From assembly GCA_964036295.1 (NCBI GenBank), contig OZ038468.1:9930183-9994182 (forward strand): a DNA stretch of 64,000 bases, written 5' to 3'. The position numbers and the translations under genes were made by a program. Source of the DNA: Plumapathes pennacea. Its lineage: Eukaryota > Cnidaria > Anthozoa > Antipatharia > Myriopathidae. The notes under the pieces were generated by a model. The model saw nothing but the letters and a program-made list of their open reading frames with translations. It did not search any database and had not been told where the DNA came from. This document shows, one piece after another, positions 47,956-58,342 of this stretch (its first letter is position 1; each line of letters starts with the position of its first letter).

Positions 47956-48193
47956 GGTCGGAGTTTCTTTCAAAAAGATTTGAGCTGGAGATCGTGACTT
48001 TGACAGACCATACATACACAAACCGCAAAGGCCTTGATAAATCGTTCCACACAATCGGCTAAAAAACATTTCGAAAAATGAAAAGTAAAAGCACTCACCG
48101 TTCCACACAGTTCCTTCGGGGAGAGCACGTAGAGCACGTGAGGATTTTTCCAAATGCATGTCCACATGTCTGCGTCCCTGGGGACGCAGTTGT

Positions 48194-48586
48194 GCGTTTG
48201 AATGTAGGTAAGGGAAGTCGGCAAAATAAATCCGTAACTTTGGGAAAAGGATTGGTCTAAGGGTTGGGGCTGTCGGGCTGAGACTTGAAGCGGGTGGAGC
48301 CGGCCTGGACTGGCCGAGGCCCCCTCACGGGGGTCAAAGTCGGACCGTGAAGGTACTGCTCGTGGATTGGCCCAGCTATGGCCGCGAGGTCAATTCGGCA
48401 TTCGACGAACAACCAACTTAGAACTGGCAGGGACTAGGGGAATCCGACTGTTTAATTAAACAAAGCATTGCGATGGCCGGAAAGGTGTTGACGCAATGTG
48501 ATTTCTGCCCAGTGCTCGGAATGTCAAAGTGAAGAAATTCAACCAAGCGCGGGTAAACGGCGGTAGTAACTATGACTTTCTTATGA
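48194..48586 (+). pseudogene. 28S rRNA pseudogene, part upstream of the R2 site
   Basis: The sequence follows eukaryotic 28S rRNA closely: ATGTAGGTAAGGGAAGTCGG, GGATTGGTCTAAGGG, GGAATCCGACTGTTTAATTA, GTGATTTCTGCCCAGTGCTC, AAGTGAAGAAATTCAA and GTAACTATGAC. It stops where 28S would continue with CTCTCTTAAGG, the upstream side of the R2 insertion site. Small changes such as TTATG for TTAAGG show that it is not a functional rDNA unit. It starts abruptly next to the Helitron's 5' side. Confidence 0.93.
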
Positions 48587-50395
48587 CATTACAATCGAGA
48601 GCTCTATGGCGACAGTAGCACGGTGTTCCAAGTTGTGGAAGCAACTCGGCACCGGTAATGGTTAACCAAGGAGTCAAGCAGGGAGACCCACTCAGTTGCC
48701 ATTTGTTCAACTGTGTGATCAACCTGGCTATGAGTGATCTAGACCCTGGGGTATGTGTGTCTGTGTTTGGTGGATGCAAAGTGAACCGTCTAGCGTTTGC
48801 TGACGATCTTGGACTCCTGTCCAGAACGCCGGGTGGGATGGAGAGAAATCTTTCGCTACTGACGAGTTCACTAGGGAAATCTGGACTGGCAGTCTCCACG
48901 GGTCCCAGGGGCAAGTCAGCATCTTTACGAATTGATGTTGACAGAAAGGGAAAGAAGTGGATTGTGAACCCAGTTCCCTACCTGAAGGTAGACGGAGAAG
49001 TGGTCCCCACGATCACCATCACTGGTGCTTACCATTACCTGGGGGTGGGGTCACGGCGGGAGGAATCAGGGCCAGGGTCCATGAAACACTTGAGATCGCA
49101 TTAGGCAACATCAGTCGTGCCCCTCTTAAACCACACCAGAGGATGTTCATCTTGAGGGATACCGAAGATGTTGCATGAGCTTGTGACCTGATACTGAAGA
49201 TGTTGCATGAACTGGTGATGGCGGGAGTTACGGATAAGTATCTAGTAAACCTTGATAGGATGACTCGGAAAGTGATACGGGGCTGGCTGAAACTGCCCAA
49301 GGATTGTCCCTTGAGCTACTTTCACGCCAGTCACAAAGATGGGGGTTTATCTGTGCCAGAACTTAAGTACAAAATTCCTCTGTTGAAAATGAAAAGGCTC
49401 CATGGCTTGGAAAAGACCAGTGATGGTGTCCTGAGAGCGATGCAGGCATCTGCGGGCTTCAAAAGAGCCCTACGGAAGTGGACAAGAACACCCACTATAG
49501 ATGGCAAAGCGGTTAGCTCCAGCGAAGCCTTGCATAGGGCGCAGGCGGATTGTTTTTATCGATCTGTAGATGGGAGGGGGTTGGCGGCTGCGGGAGGAAC
49601 GAGCCCCAACCAAAGGTGGGTAATTGAACCTAATCCCTGTACCTCTGAACAGGGATATGTCGGAGCTATCCAACTGAAAGGGAACTTGCTACATACAGCA
49701 GTGCGGGCAGCCAGAGGACGCCCCGAGAGATCCACAGAATGCGACTGCTGTAAGCGTTACGAGACCCTGGGGCACATCTTACAAGTTTTACCCAGAACCT
49801 GGGGTGCAAGAGTGTCAAGGCATGACAAAGTTGTCTCACTGGTGGCGAAGGTTGCGAGAAAGAGGGGCTTTGATGTTATCATCGAGCCAACGATACAAAC
49901 CCCCCAGGGGTGGAGAAGGCCAGACCTGATTCTAAGGATGGTGCCACAATGGTCTGTGACGTGACAGTTGTAGCGGATAATGCCGACTTGGGAAATGCCC
50001 ACAAGCAGAAAAAGGATTACTGTGATCAGCCGGCGATTAGACAATGGGTGAGGGATAAAATCGAACCCCAATCGTCAACAACCTTCACTTCGGTTACGTT
50101 AAACTGGAGAGGAGTGATGGCGAAAGAGTCGTACGAATGGTTTAGAGCAAATGGTTTCGGGCAAGGCTGCTGTCAGCTACTATCAGTGGTTGTTTTAGAA
50201 GGTTGCAAGATGTTTCTCGCATGGAAATCTAGCGCATACCGCGCAAGGGAACAATGATAATGATGGTTGTGACCTAAACCCTCAGAAGAGGGCGGCGCAA
50301 CTTGATTATAACCCAGATCAAAGAGTGAACCCGTAGTGGTTAGCCGCCACGTAAAATAAGAGCGAAACTGGGTGTCTTCCATTCCACCCAGAAAA
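48587..50395 (+). mobile_element. 5'-truncated R2 retrotransposon in 28S rDNA
   Basis: R2 elements insert at one site in the 28S gene by target-primed reverse transcription. Here the 3' end is GAAAA followed directly by TAGCCAAATGCC (50396 on), the exact downstream side of the R2 site, and the 5' side joins 28S near TATGACTTTCTTATG. The 1.8-kb insert carries the second half of the reverse transcriptase, a zinc knuckle and the restriction-like endonuclease. The N-terminal fingers and first half of the RT are missing, consistent with 5' truncation during integration. Confidence 0.93.
48600..50257 (+). pseudogene. R2 polymerase: RT, zinc knuckle, endonuclease (broken)
   Basis: Coding segments in shifting frames give YGDSSTVFQ, then QGVKQGDPLSCHLF, then the RT catalytic FADDLGLLS (frame 48658-49104), then NISRAPLKPHQR (to 49178). 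49200-49964 gives VIRGWLKLPKDCPLSYFHA, the knuckle CDCCKRYETLGHILQ and WRRPDLIL, and 49935-50257 gives CDVTVVADN..AHKQKKDY with the C-terminal LSVVVLEGCKM. PDL and DVTVV fit the restriction-like endonuclease core. At least four frameshifts are present, near 48650, 49100, 49180-49200 and 49935. The fourth knuckle ligand is Leu instead of Cys. A 25-base repeat at 49163-49212 explains one break. Confidence 0.9.
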
Positions 50396-50428
<33 letters not shown>

Positions 50429-50509
50429 ATGAATGGATTAACGAGATTCCCACTGTCCCTATCTACTATCTAGCAAAACCACAGCCAAGGGAACGGGTTT
50501 GGCAGAATC

Positions 50510-50547
<38 letters not shown>

Positions 50548-51092
50548 TGACTTTGTGAAAAGACATGAGAGGTGTAGAATAAGTGGGAGCAGCAATGCGT
50601 CTGTGAAATACCACTACTCTTATCGTTTTTTTACTTATTCGATTGAGCGGAGGCGAACCGCAAGGTTCACTTTCTGGACTTAAGGTCTCTCTTGTGCAGG
50701 CCCATCCGAGTCGAAGACACTGTCAGGTTGGGAGTTTGGCTGGGGCACATCTGTCAAGTGATAACGCAGGTGTCCTAAGGTGAGCTCAATGAGAACGGAA
50801 ATCTCATGTAGAACAAAAGGGTAAAAGCTTACTTGATTTTGATTTTCAGTGTGAATACAAACTGTGAAGGCATGGCCTATCCATCCTTTAGTCTTTAGGA
50901 GTTTTAAGCTAGAGGTGTCAGAAAAGTTACCACAGGGATCATTCTGCAGAAAAGTCGCGTCTTTGCTCGGTACTCCCACCTGGCCCGCCCTCACACTTTT
51001 CTCTTCTGGATTGTGGCTCGTGACTGCCAACTGTTCCTTGCTAATTTTGTATGTTTTTGATCTATTCGAGTCGGCTCTTTCTCTCATTTCTT
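50396..51092 (+). pseudogene. 28S rRNA pseudogene, part downstream of the R2 site
   Basis: From TAGCCAAATGCCTCGTC the sequence follows 28S rRNA: GATTCCCACTGTCCCTATC, GGAATCAGCGGGG-like text, TGAAATACCACTACTCTTAT, GTAACGCAGG-like GATAACGCAGGTGTCCTAAG and AGAAAAGTTACCACAGGGAT at 50920-50940. About 110 unrelated bases then replace the next 40 of 28S, after which TTTTTGATC..GTCGGCTCTT resumes near 51055 and ends by about 51092. Substitutions, the foreign patch and the lack of a 3' end make it a pseudogene. Confidence 0.9.
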
Positions 51093-51296
51093 AGCATAAT
51101 TGCAAATTGCTTAAGTAGGTGGAAATTGAAAACTTTGGTTCTGACATTTTTTGAATTTTTCTGATCGGGAAATTGTGATATGGGGTCAGATTGTGCAACA
51201 GAAGTTGTAACTGGTTGGTTGATCCAGGAGTTAGTGTATTGTGTTTATTTTGAAATTAAACAATTGATGTCTTTGTTACGGAATGTGTTCTAAAAG

Positions 51297-51879
51297 TTAT
51301 TTACATTGTGGTGGTGTTTTCATTGCGTTCAGGATTGCTCCCCTGTAGCTACGGTACAAAGCGTAGTTTCCACGATTGTTTAAGTGAACACCGTCTCTCT
51401 TCAAAACTGGTAAAGAAGGGTTGTTTAAACCTCTGTGTTTCCAAAAGAAAGCAAATTGATTTCCAGAAAATATTTTGGCCAATTCATTGTTACAGATGGT
51501 TACGGATTCGTTGAAAGTATTGTTTCGTCTAAAGATGAGTTGGCAAATTGCAATTCTTTGCACTCCGTATTGTGTATGCAGTTTGTTACACAAGTGCAGG
51601 ATGTCTTGTGCTAAAATTTGTGGACCTAATTCGACAAGATCGTTTGTTCCTATTTCTAGTATTACATATGTAGGGTTCACTTGTTTAACTATGTGTAAGT
51701 CATAGTGTCTTAGGTTTTGAACTGTTCTTCCGCCAACGCCATGTATTGTGATTGTGCAGGATTCCGAAAGTTGAAGGTCCTGAGAAGTCAGTTCATCTCT
51801 TTCTTCTTGTAAAAATTCCTTGAATTGTCTTACAAAGGAGTGACCGATTATCAATACAGATTTTCGGTGTTTTATCTGA
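51297..51879 (-). CDS. SGNH-hydrolase-like exon
   Basis: The minus-strand exon follows a good acceptor (TTTTTTTTCAG at 51880-51890) and is open to a stop at 51297. It contains block I LIIGHSFVRQF (Ser of the GHS motif), GVGGRTV (Gly block), VILEIGTNDL (Asn block) and DGVHLNNRGN (the Asp-x-x-His pair), all of them SGNH/GDSL hydrolase blocks in the right order over about 190 residues. No stops interrupt it, unlike the neighbouring helicase. Such domains occur as ORF1 esterases of CR1 LINEs and in Ngaro-type DIRS elements, and this one lies just downstream of a Rep-helicase element. An upstream exon must exist but was not located. Confidence 0.75.
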
Positions 51880-52696
51880 AAAAAAAATCATCATTTTAAT
51901 AAAGGAAATCATTGATTAGTTATGTTTGATCGTTGTTTGAAGTGTGCCGTGTCGATGAAGTATAATGCCCATATGTAAGTAGTTCACAAGGGTTCACATA
52001 TGTTCTTCCAACATTTTAATTTGTTTATGTCTTATAAGTATAATACTTACTCATTATTTAATACGATTGCATACGTGACCTATTAGAGGTTGATTATTCA
52101 TAGTTGATTGTTAACATGAACTGCAGAGAAATGTATTGCAATGTATATGATAATTTCTGAAGTACAGGGAATGTCGGGGTTGCATTTACATTGCTATTCT
52201 AGCCTGTTTTCTAATCGATTAAAATCTTTTTGGTCTACTAAAAACTGAAACATTTGTAAAAATGGAAAGCTATAAAGTAAGGAATATTCGGTTTTGATGG
52301 GCACTTTACGTTTGAAGTTTTACATACGCCCTGTTTTACTTTTGAAGAGCATTTTTTGTTTCATTTAAACGCCGTGAACAATAACTGTGAAGTTTAGAAA
52401 TAGTATTCTTATTGCTTGCTTTAGTGAAATCCAAGATATCTTTGGGAATTGATTTTATGGAGATGCACCAAGCTGTAGTTATTGTAAACGTCTATGTATA
52501 ACATTTAAAAACTTCTAACCTCAAATCCACGTTGCTATTTTGCAATTTTGATAACATAAGTGGGAACGGTAGTCGCCCCTGCAAACTACTTGGTTCATTA
52601 TTTATGTATAGTAATTGCAGAGATAGTGAACTTTGCAATGTCACGTGGGCTGGTCAGACGATGGGAGTGTAACCCATTGTTGAAAGTTGTAGTTCG
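51880..52696. other. No gene seen; probable intron or spacer
   Basis: AT-rich DNA between the end of the Rep-helicase pseudogene and the splice acceptor of the SGNH exon. It would be intron if the two belong to one transcription unit. I see no exon in it. Confidence 0.35.
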
Positions 52697-55434
52697 TTAC
52701 TCATCTGATACGGCAGAATTTGCTGGCTTGAAATGGCTTACCTTCATTCGAGTGAGAAAGACAAGAGAGTCTAATGTTTTCACTCTGGAAATCGCCACCT
52801 ATGCCGTACCGGCTGTTAAATGTGCTACGTCGAACCAAATAATCGCTTTTTCTAGTGTCTGTCCCTGGGCTTTGCAAATGCTTGTCGCATAGGCAGGTGC
52901 AAATGGATAAACTATTTTTCGCCTGTCATTTAGATCAAAATATGTTACAAGATAAATAATTAACACTAGTCCATTTTCTAGTTTTGCGAAAATAGTTGCA
53001 TTTTCTACATTTACAATGGTTGCGTGTTGACCATTTACAAAACCCCTGCTCTTGTTTCTGTTATGGGTAATTACCAGTTTCATTCCTCTGTAGATTGGAA
53101 TTGGTGGTAAATTGCAATCACACTGTGCCACGAGCAGAGGTTGTTGGCCTTGAAAACATTTCTCAATTACGAGCGAATTTATGCGAGTAGCCCCTGCTCT
53201 TGTGACGGTTAGCACCTTAGCAGTTGGGTGGTCAGAAATTGCCTGAAGAATATCTTTGGCTGAAGGTAAGGCACTGCAAATGCAGTTCTGCTACATGGAG
53301 TCTAGCAAATGCTGAGTTGGAGTCCAATTTCGAATGTGATCCAGAAATGCTAGTATTTTGGGATCCGAGCAGCGAAATTGTTGCACCAATTTGATGTGTG
53401 CCACAGAGTTGAGGAAAGCAGAATCTGCGAGGATGCTCTGTACAGAGACTATTTTACCGTTTACAGTCGAAATTGGTTGTCGTTGTGCTTCATCGCCGAA
53501 AAAAAAAAACAATTGGGCGAGAAGGAAGTTGCTGGATGGTTGACAAAATGTGTTTGAAAATCTGGTTCGCAATCATTGAAATTTTATCCATGACAATGAA
53601 GTCATAAGTGGAAAGATGCCAGTTAATTCAAGGTGTTCCGTTTGGTTCTACCGGATAAAGGAAAGCGCTGTGAATGGTGTCAGTGGTTATCTGTTCACCA
53701 AAGAACGATTTAAACTTGCATGCTAGAAAGCCCGTTGGAGCACAAACGAGAACATTCTCTCTTCTGTTAAGACAAGTATTGATGCATGCATTCAAAGTGT
53801 GCGTTTTACCGCATCAAGGCTTTCCAGTTATCAGTACATATTGTCTCCAATCAACATTTCTAGTTGCCTGTTCGGTTTCGATGTCACCGTCATCACTAAG
53901 AAGGTCTTGTTCTTCCTCACGATCACTGTCATAATGTGAGTCCGCGTCACTGTCACTGTCCATATCCCTTTCATCGACTGGCATTCTGGAACCGTTGTAA
54001 AAATTGTTTCTTTGCCGGAGGGCTTGCTTGAGATGATCGACAATTGACTGCTGAAAACAATTTAAAGGCAATGCTTCTGATTGACTTGGATCGTTTGCAG
54101 CCAGCTGGGCGGTCGAGAAAATATTCAATCGCCACATTTTGAACGTTTGTTTCAGACTGTCGACGTAATTTAGAAACGTCTGGATGAAATAGTCTTTATG
54201 GCTTTATGGCCTTCCAATTCCATTTTTCTCAGAACAGATAGGCTCTCCTAAGCCTGTGGCATTAAGGTTGTGGCCGAAATGAAGAATTTCAAACTTTCTG
54301 GCATGTGTTGCGAACTGGAGTGATATAGCTGCTCAAGTCTTCTGTGTGGGAAATTCATCAGAATCTTTTGAAAGAAATATTCATTGTTGTAAAAAGATAA
54401 AAACTTTAATCCGACTAAAGTATTTCCCGAGGTGTATGGCTTTGGAGTGGCTGGGGTGTCATTGACCTCTCTGAGCCATTGAAGGAAACTTAAATTTTCC
54501 ATCGAAGGTGGACGTTGCCTGTACTTTAAAGCAGTTTTGTCTTGGGCAGCTTTATCACTCCTTGGAACAGGATACCGTTTGGTTCTGCTACAGGACCACG
54601 CTGTCTTGACGGAAGACAGAGAAAACCACATTTCTGGTTCAGAAGGTTTTAGGCAGCGTAGATATCGAAAGGCTGCCTGAAAGGGGGTAACGTGTCTCGA
54701 GTACAGGCTGTCAATGTCTATTGCGTCATGCCACTTAGAAACATACGAAGACATGTAGCGTAAGACCATAGATTTGCCATTAGTAGTCTGAACATCCATG
54801 TGACATTGCAAGGTAGGCAGAATTGTGTTCACGTATGCGCGGAGGTTCCGTTCAAATGCAGCTACCGGATGGATAACCTTTATGATGGACCGATGTCCAT
54901 TTTGTACTACGTGAGTCGCTTCATCTTGCAACGTCAAGACATGGACTTTTATCTTTAGACTTCTGCAGTTTGTAAGCAAGAAAAGCCAAATCCACATTAT
55001 CCTTTGGAATGTCTGCTCGAATCTTGTCGTATTGAATTTCCTTAACGTTATTTAGCCATACCAGTAAATGCAAATGAACGGTGCCTCTCTTGAAATTCGA
55101 ACCTGTAGAAATATGTTAACACGTTTTTCTGTTGCGGATGACGAGAATTGTTGAACAGGTGTGAAGTCCACCTGGCGGAGTTGGACCCACAAAGATAGCC
55201 CCTCACAATTTGTTCAAGAATGCTGGCTATGTGGATCGTTTCAAGTCTGAGTAGGTCCAAGACCCGTATGTTCTCGAAGTTGTTGTAGCCAAAGAGGAAA
55301 AGGAAACGACCATTCGTACGGCGAAATAGTTAAGAATAGAGAAGGAAGGCCGTACTGCGAAACTGCATCTTGTCTTGTTTCTTTTCTTGCACGCTTGACA
55401 ATGCAACTGTGGTTGCTGGTAACATGATGTCACT
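52697..55434 (-). pseudogene. Second Helitron-like Rep-helicase (different lineage)
   Basis: The minus strand has a Rep HUH motif GTVHLHLLVWLNN (HLH at 55068-55076) in a frame shifted from the preceding YFYRFEFQER, then the tyrosine motif RYMSSYVSKWHD near 54729-54762. An acidic linker (53831-54137) follows, then Walker A GKP*CGKTHT near 53805-53830 with TGA in place of Gly, a changed Walker B FIVMDKIS, motif III FFGDEAQRQPIS (53291-53572), the RecD-like PFAPAYATSICKAQGQTL, and motif VI VAISRVKTLDS after a TAG in place of Tyr. The motifs differ clearly from the Helitron at 42190-47666, so this is another lineage. Several stops and frameshifts make it inactive. No OTU domain was seen. Confidence 0.82.
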
Positions 55435-55927
55435 AGAAGGGCAAAGAAAAGAATGTATGAGTTTAAAAGTGAATATCTTATAACGTATTGAAAGAAAATA
55501 TATAAAATAGTAAGAATAGAAAACAATTTCAAACATTTTTAATGTAAAAATGTAAAATTAAAGGTCGCTATATGTAGTTTAAAATATTTAGAAATTTAAA
55601 CTATTTACCTAATGAAATGAGGTGCCAGTGAAAAGAATTTAACATACGAAAACATGCAAAGGTCTTACAAAGGTCTTTAGTGGAGTCTTAATGCAGTTGT
55701 GATGACAATGATTCTTCAAGCTGCAACAAGAGAACCTATATGTTATTAACGATGTCCGACGTAAAGGCTAAAAGAAATTCGTGAAACAGACAGTAATACT
55801 GAAACATCGGCTACGAAAATAAAGATTTAGAAGTGTATAACAGTAAATAACATGAATCACGTGAATTTTTGATCATCGCAGTGAGTGAAGCAACTTAAGC
55901 AGTTGCAATGAGCCCGGAAAAAAATCC

Positions 55928-55999
55928 GAGCTTCAACGGGAATCGAACCCATGACCTTCACGATACTGGTGTGATGCTCTACCACCGAGCTATGAAGCC
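55928..55999 (-). tRNA. tRNA-like gene, anticodon loop CCAGTAT (AGT, Thr-like)
   Basis: A 72-base cloverleaf fits: acceptor GGCTTCA/TGAAGCT, D arm GCTC..GAGC, T arm ATGGG-TTCGATT-CCCGT. The A box (TAGCTCGGTGGTAGAGC) and B box (GGTTCGATTCC) are intact, and a T run follows. The anticodon stem TCACA/CGTGA has an A-C mismatch, and position 33 is C, not the near-universal U, so function as a tRNA is doubtful. It probably serves as the Pol III promoter head of a SINE. Confidence 0.6.
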
Positions 56000-56100
56000 G
56001 TATGGGAGCTGGTCAAGTGTTTGGTTCGATTTGTACCCGTCATAGTGATTTGAATGATATAATGTATATATGTGATAAACTCATATATATGAACTGCGGA

Positions 56101-56161
56101 TCAGTGGTAGAGCATCACACCGGTATCGTGAAGGTCATGGGTTCGATTCCCGTTGAAGCTC
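56101..56161 (+). pseudogene. 5'-truncated tRNA-like copy
   Basis: It keeps the sequence from the D loop (CAGTGGTAGAGCATC) to the 3' acceptor strand but lacks the 5' acceptor and D-stem strands. It is fused directly to the end of the inverted first unit, so this is the inversion junction of the block. Confidence 0.75.
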
Positions 56162-56341
56162 GGATTTTTTTCCGGGCTCATTGCAACTGCTTAAGTTGCT
56201 TCACTCACTGCGATGATCAAAAATTCACGTGATTCATTCCTATCCGCAGTTCATATATATGAGTTTATCACATATACATTATATCATTCAAATCACTATG
56301 ACGGGTACAAATCGAACCAAACACTTGACCAGCTCCCATAC

Positions 56342-56413
56342 GGCTTCATAGCTCAGTGGTAGAGCATCACACCGGTATCGTGAAGGTCATGGGTTCGATT
56401 CCCGTTGAAGCTC
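56342..56413 (+). tRNA. tRNA-like gene, anticodon loop CCGGTAT (GGT)
   Basis: It has the same cloverleaf as 55928-55999 with a G in place of A at position 34 (GGT, a threonine anticodon rarely used in eukaryotic nuclear tRNAs). C33 and the A-C mismatch are again present. Intact A and B boxes and a T8 terminator follow. Confidence 0.6.
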
Positions 56414-56596
56414 GGATTTTTTTTCCGGGCTCATTGCAACTGCTTAAGTTGCTTCACTCACTGCGATGATCAAAAATTCACGTGATTCATTCCTATCTGC
56501 AGTTCATATATATGAGTTTATCACATATATACATTATATCATTCAAATCACTATGACGGGTACAAATCGAACCAAACACTTGACCAGCTCCCATAC

Positions 56597-56668
56597 GGCT
56601 TCATAGCTCAGTGGTAGAGCATCACACCGGTATCGTGAAGGTCATGGGTTCGATTCCCGTTGAAGCTC
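56597..56668 (+). tRNA. tRNA-like gene, identical to 56342-56413
   Basis: Identical by eye to the previous copy, 255 bases downstream, with the same flanking unit (ATCGAACCAAACACTTGACC before it, T8 and TTGCAACTGCTTAAG after it). The near identity implies recent tandem amplification. Confidence 0.6.
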
Positions 56669-56978
56669 GGATTTTTTTTCCGGGCTCATTGCAACTGCTT
56701 AAGTTGCTTCACTCACTGCGATGATCAAAAATTCACGTGATTCATTCCTATCCGCAGTTCATATATATGAGTTTATCACATATATACATTATATCAGTAA
56801 ATAACATGGACTTTCATAAAATCCAAAACGCCACGTTAAGATGCGTATTGTAGAACAACAGAAGCCAAACACGGAAAGAATACAAGCGAATCGATCTTAA
56901 TACTCACATTGAAATGTTGGAGTGAAGGACTGAAAAGAGATAGTCTTTAGTGGAGTTTGTAATGCAGTTGTGGTGATA

Positions 56979-58342
56979 CAGTACTGTGCAATAGTAATGG
57001 CAGCGAAATTCGACGAATTTCGTTCTTTGTTCTTGCGAAATTTCGTCAAAATTTTGAACGAAATTTCGCAAGTCCAAACGAAATCTCGAACGAAATTTCG
57101 CAAGGTGAAACGAAATTTCGAACGAAATTTTTTCGGACCCCCTCGAAAATTCGACAAAGGCTTTGCAAGGTCGTTAGATCAAAACAGAAAGACTGATCTG
57201 ATCACAGAAGGTCGGAAAAGTCCGAACAAGTTCGCACGCTCGTTTTGCATGGGAAAGCCATTCGTATGCATGCGTGGGAGAATATGAACTGCCTACTCCG
57301 AAGAGGGATCGCAAAGCATAAGCCGTATCGTTTTGTTGTTGTTTTTTGTCATTGCTGTTCTGTAATCTAGCCGGGAAACCGAGAACTGCATGCAAACCAT
57401 GCATTTCGGCACTGCGAACTTTAATACAATGAGACATGAGTCAATTTAACTACTTGCACTTTTTATTACAAACTATGAACGTGGGTTACAAGTTGGTTGG
57501 GCGAATTGAATCAACGACTGTTGACTTTGGTTGGGAAAGAAACAACTTATGAGAGGCGAAACGTGAAATAAATGCTGTCACAGTGGATTTTATCCCCCCA
57601 GATAGAATCCGCTAGCGGATAGAAGACTGCCCTTTTAGCCAGAGTCATTGATGGGTCGAACCACTTACTATGATTTCAAATCGGGATCCAAACCACTAAT
57701 TAATTTGGTTGGGAAAGAAACAACTTATGAGAGGCGAAACGTGAAATAAATGCTGTCACAGTGGATTTTATTCCCCCGGATAGAATCCGCTAGCGGATAG
57801 AAGACTGCCCTTTTAGCCAGACTCATTGATGGGTCGAACCACTTACTATGATTTCAAATCGGGATCCAAACCACTAATTAAACGTTTTTAACGCTTCATT
57901 ATAACGAATTGAATTGAAGTTTTTTTTAAACCGCCTATTGTTATAAAGGCATTTACACTTTGAATGGATTGAAGCCTTCTGTTTCTCGTTTCAACAAAAC
58001 CTTGCAGTATATCTTCTTTGGGATTTAAGCCCTCAAACAAGTGTTTGTTTCAAGTCCATTGAGAAAGCATCGATGTCCTCAACGAAATTTCGCTCGAAAT
58101 TTCGCCAGCAAGAGCGAAATTTGAATGTCCTCAACGAAATTTTGCTTGAAATTTAACCGACAAGAGCGAAATTTCGTTCTTCTTGACGAAATTTCCTTCG
58201 AAATTTTGCTCTGCAAACAATAGGCGCTTCGAATTTTTGTCCAATTTTCGCTTCTTGCGAAATTTCGCTCTTTTTCGCCATTATTTGCTCTTTTTCGCCA
58301 AAATTCGTCGAATTTTGATGCCATTACTTTTGCACAGTACTG
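56979..58342. mobile_element. mariner-like non-autonomous element with TA duplication
   Basis: The ends CAGTACTGTGCAATAGTAAT and the complementary TTTGCACAGTACTG form inverted repeats, flanked by TA at 56977-56978 and 58343-58344. Subterminal regions are full of GCGAAATTTCG-type palindromes. The centre holds a direct duplication (57529-57702 and 57704-57880). No transposase was found. It interrupts unit 2 of the tandem duplication. Confidence 0.8.
57529..57880 (+). repeat. Direct duplication of about 175 bp
   Basis: Two nearly identical head-to-tail copies each begin TTGGTTGGGAAAGAAACAAC and end at AACCACTAATTAA. They lie inside the mariner-like element and have no coding capacity. Confidence 0.85.

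Larger units (their letters stand above)
55855..56794. mobile_element. tRNA-like SINE block with 14-bp target duplication
   Basis: Four copies of a tRNA-headed unit of about 255 bp lie together: one on the minus strand, then three in tandem on the plus strand (the first of these truncated at its 5' end). The block is flanked by CAGTAAATAACATG at 55841-55854 and 56795-56808, and the paralogous unit at 58490-58530 lacks it. A 14-bp duplication fits LINE-mediated retroposition. The head-to-tail and inverted arrangement within one insertion is odd for a SINE, and no poly-A tail is present. Each head is followed by T7-T8, a Pol III terminator. Confidence 0.8.

Noticed and set aside
50680..51087. 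A 135-codon minus-strand frame
   Set aside because: It is antisense to the 28S rRNA pseudogene and its inserted patch, so it is a chance frame.
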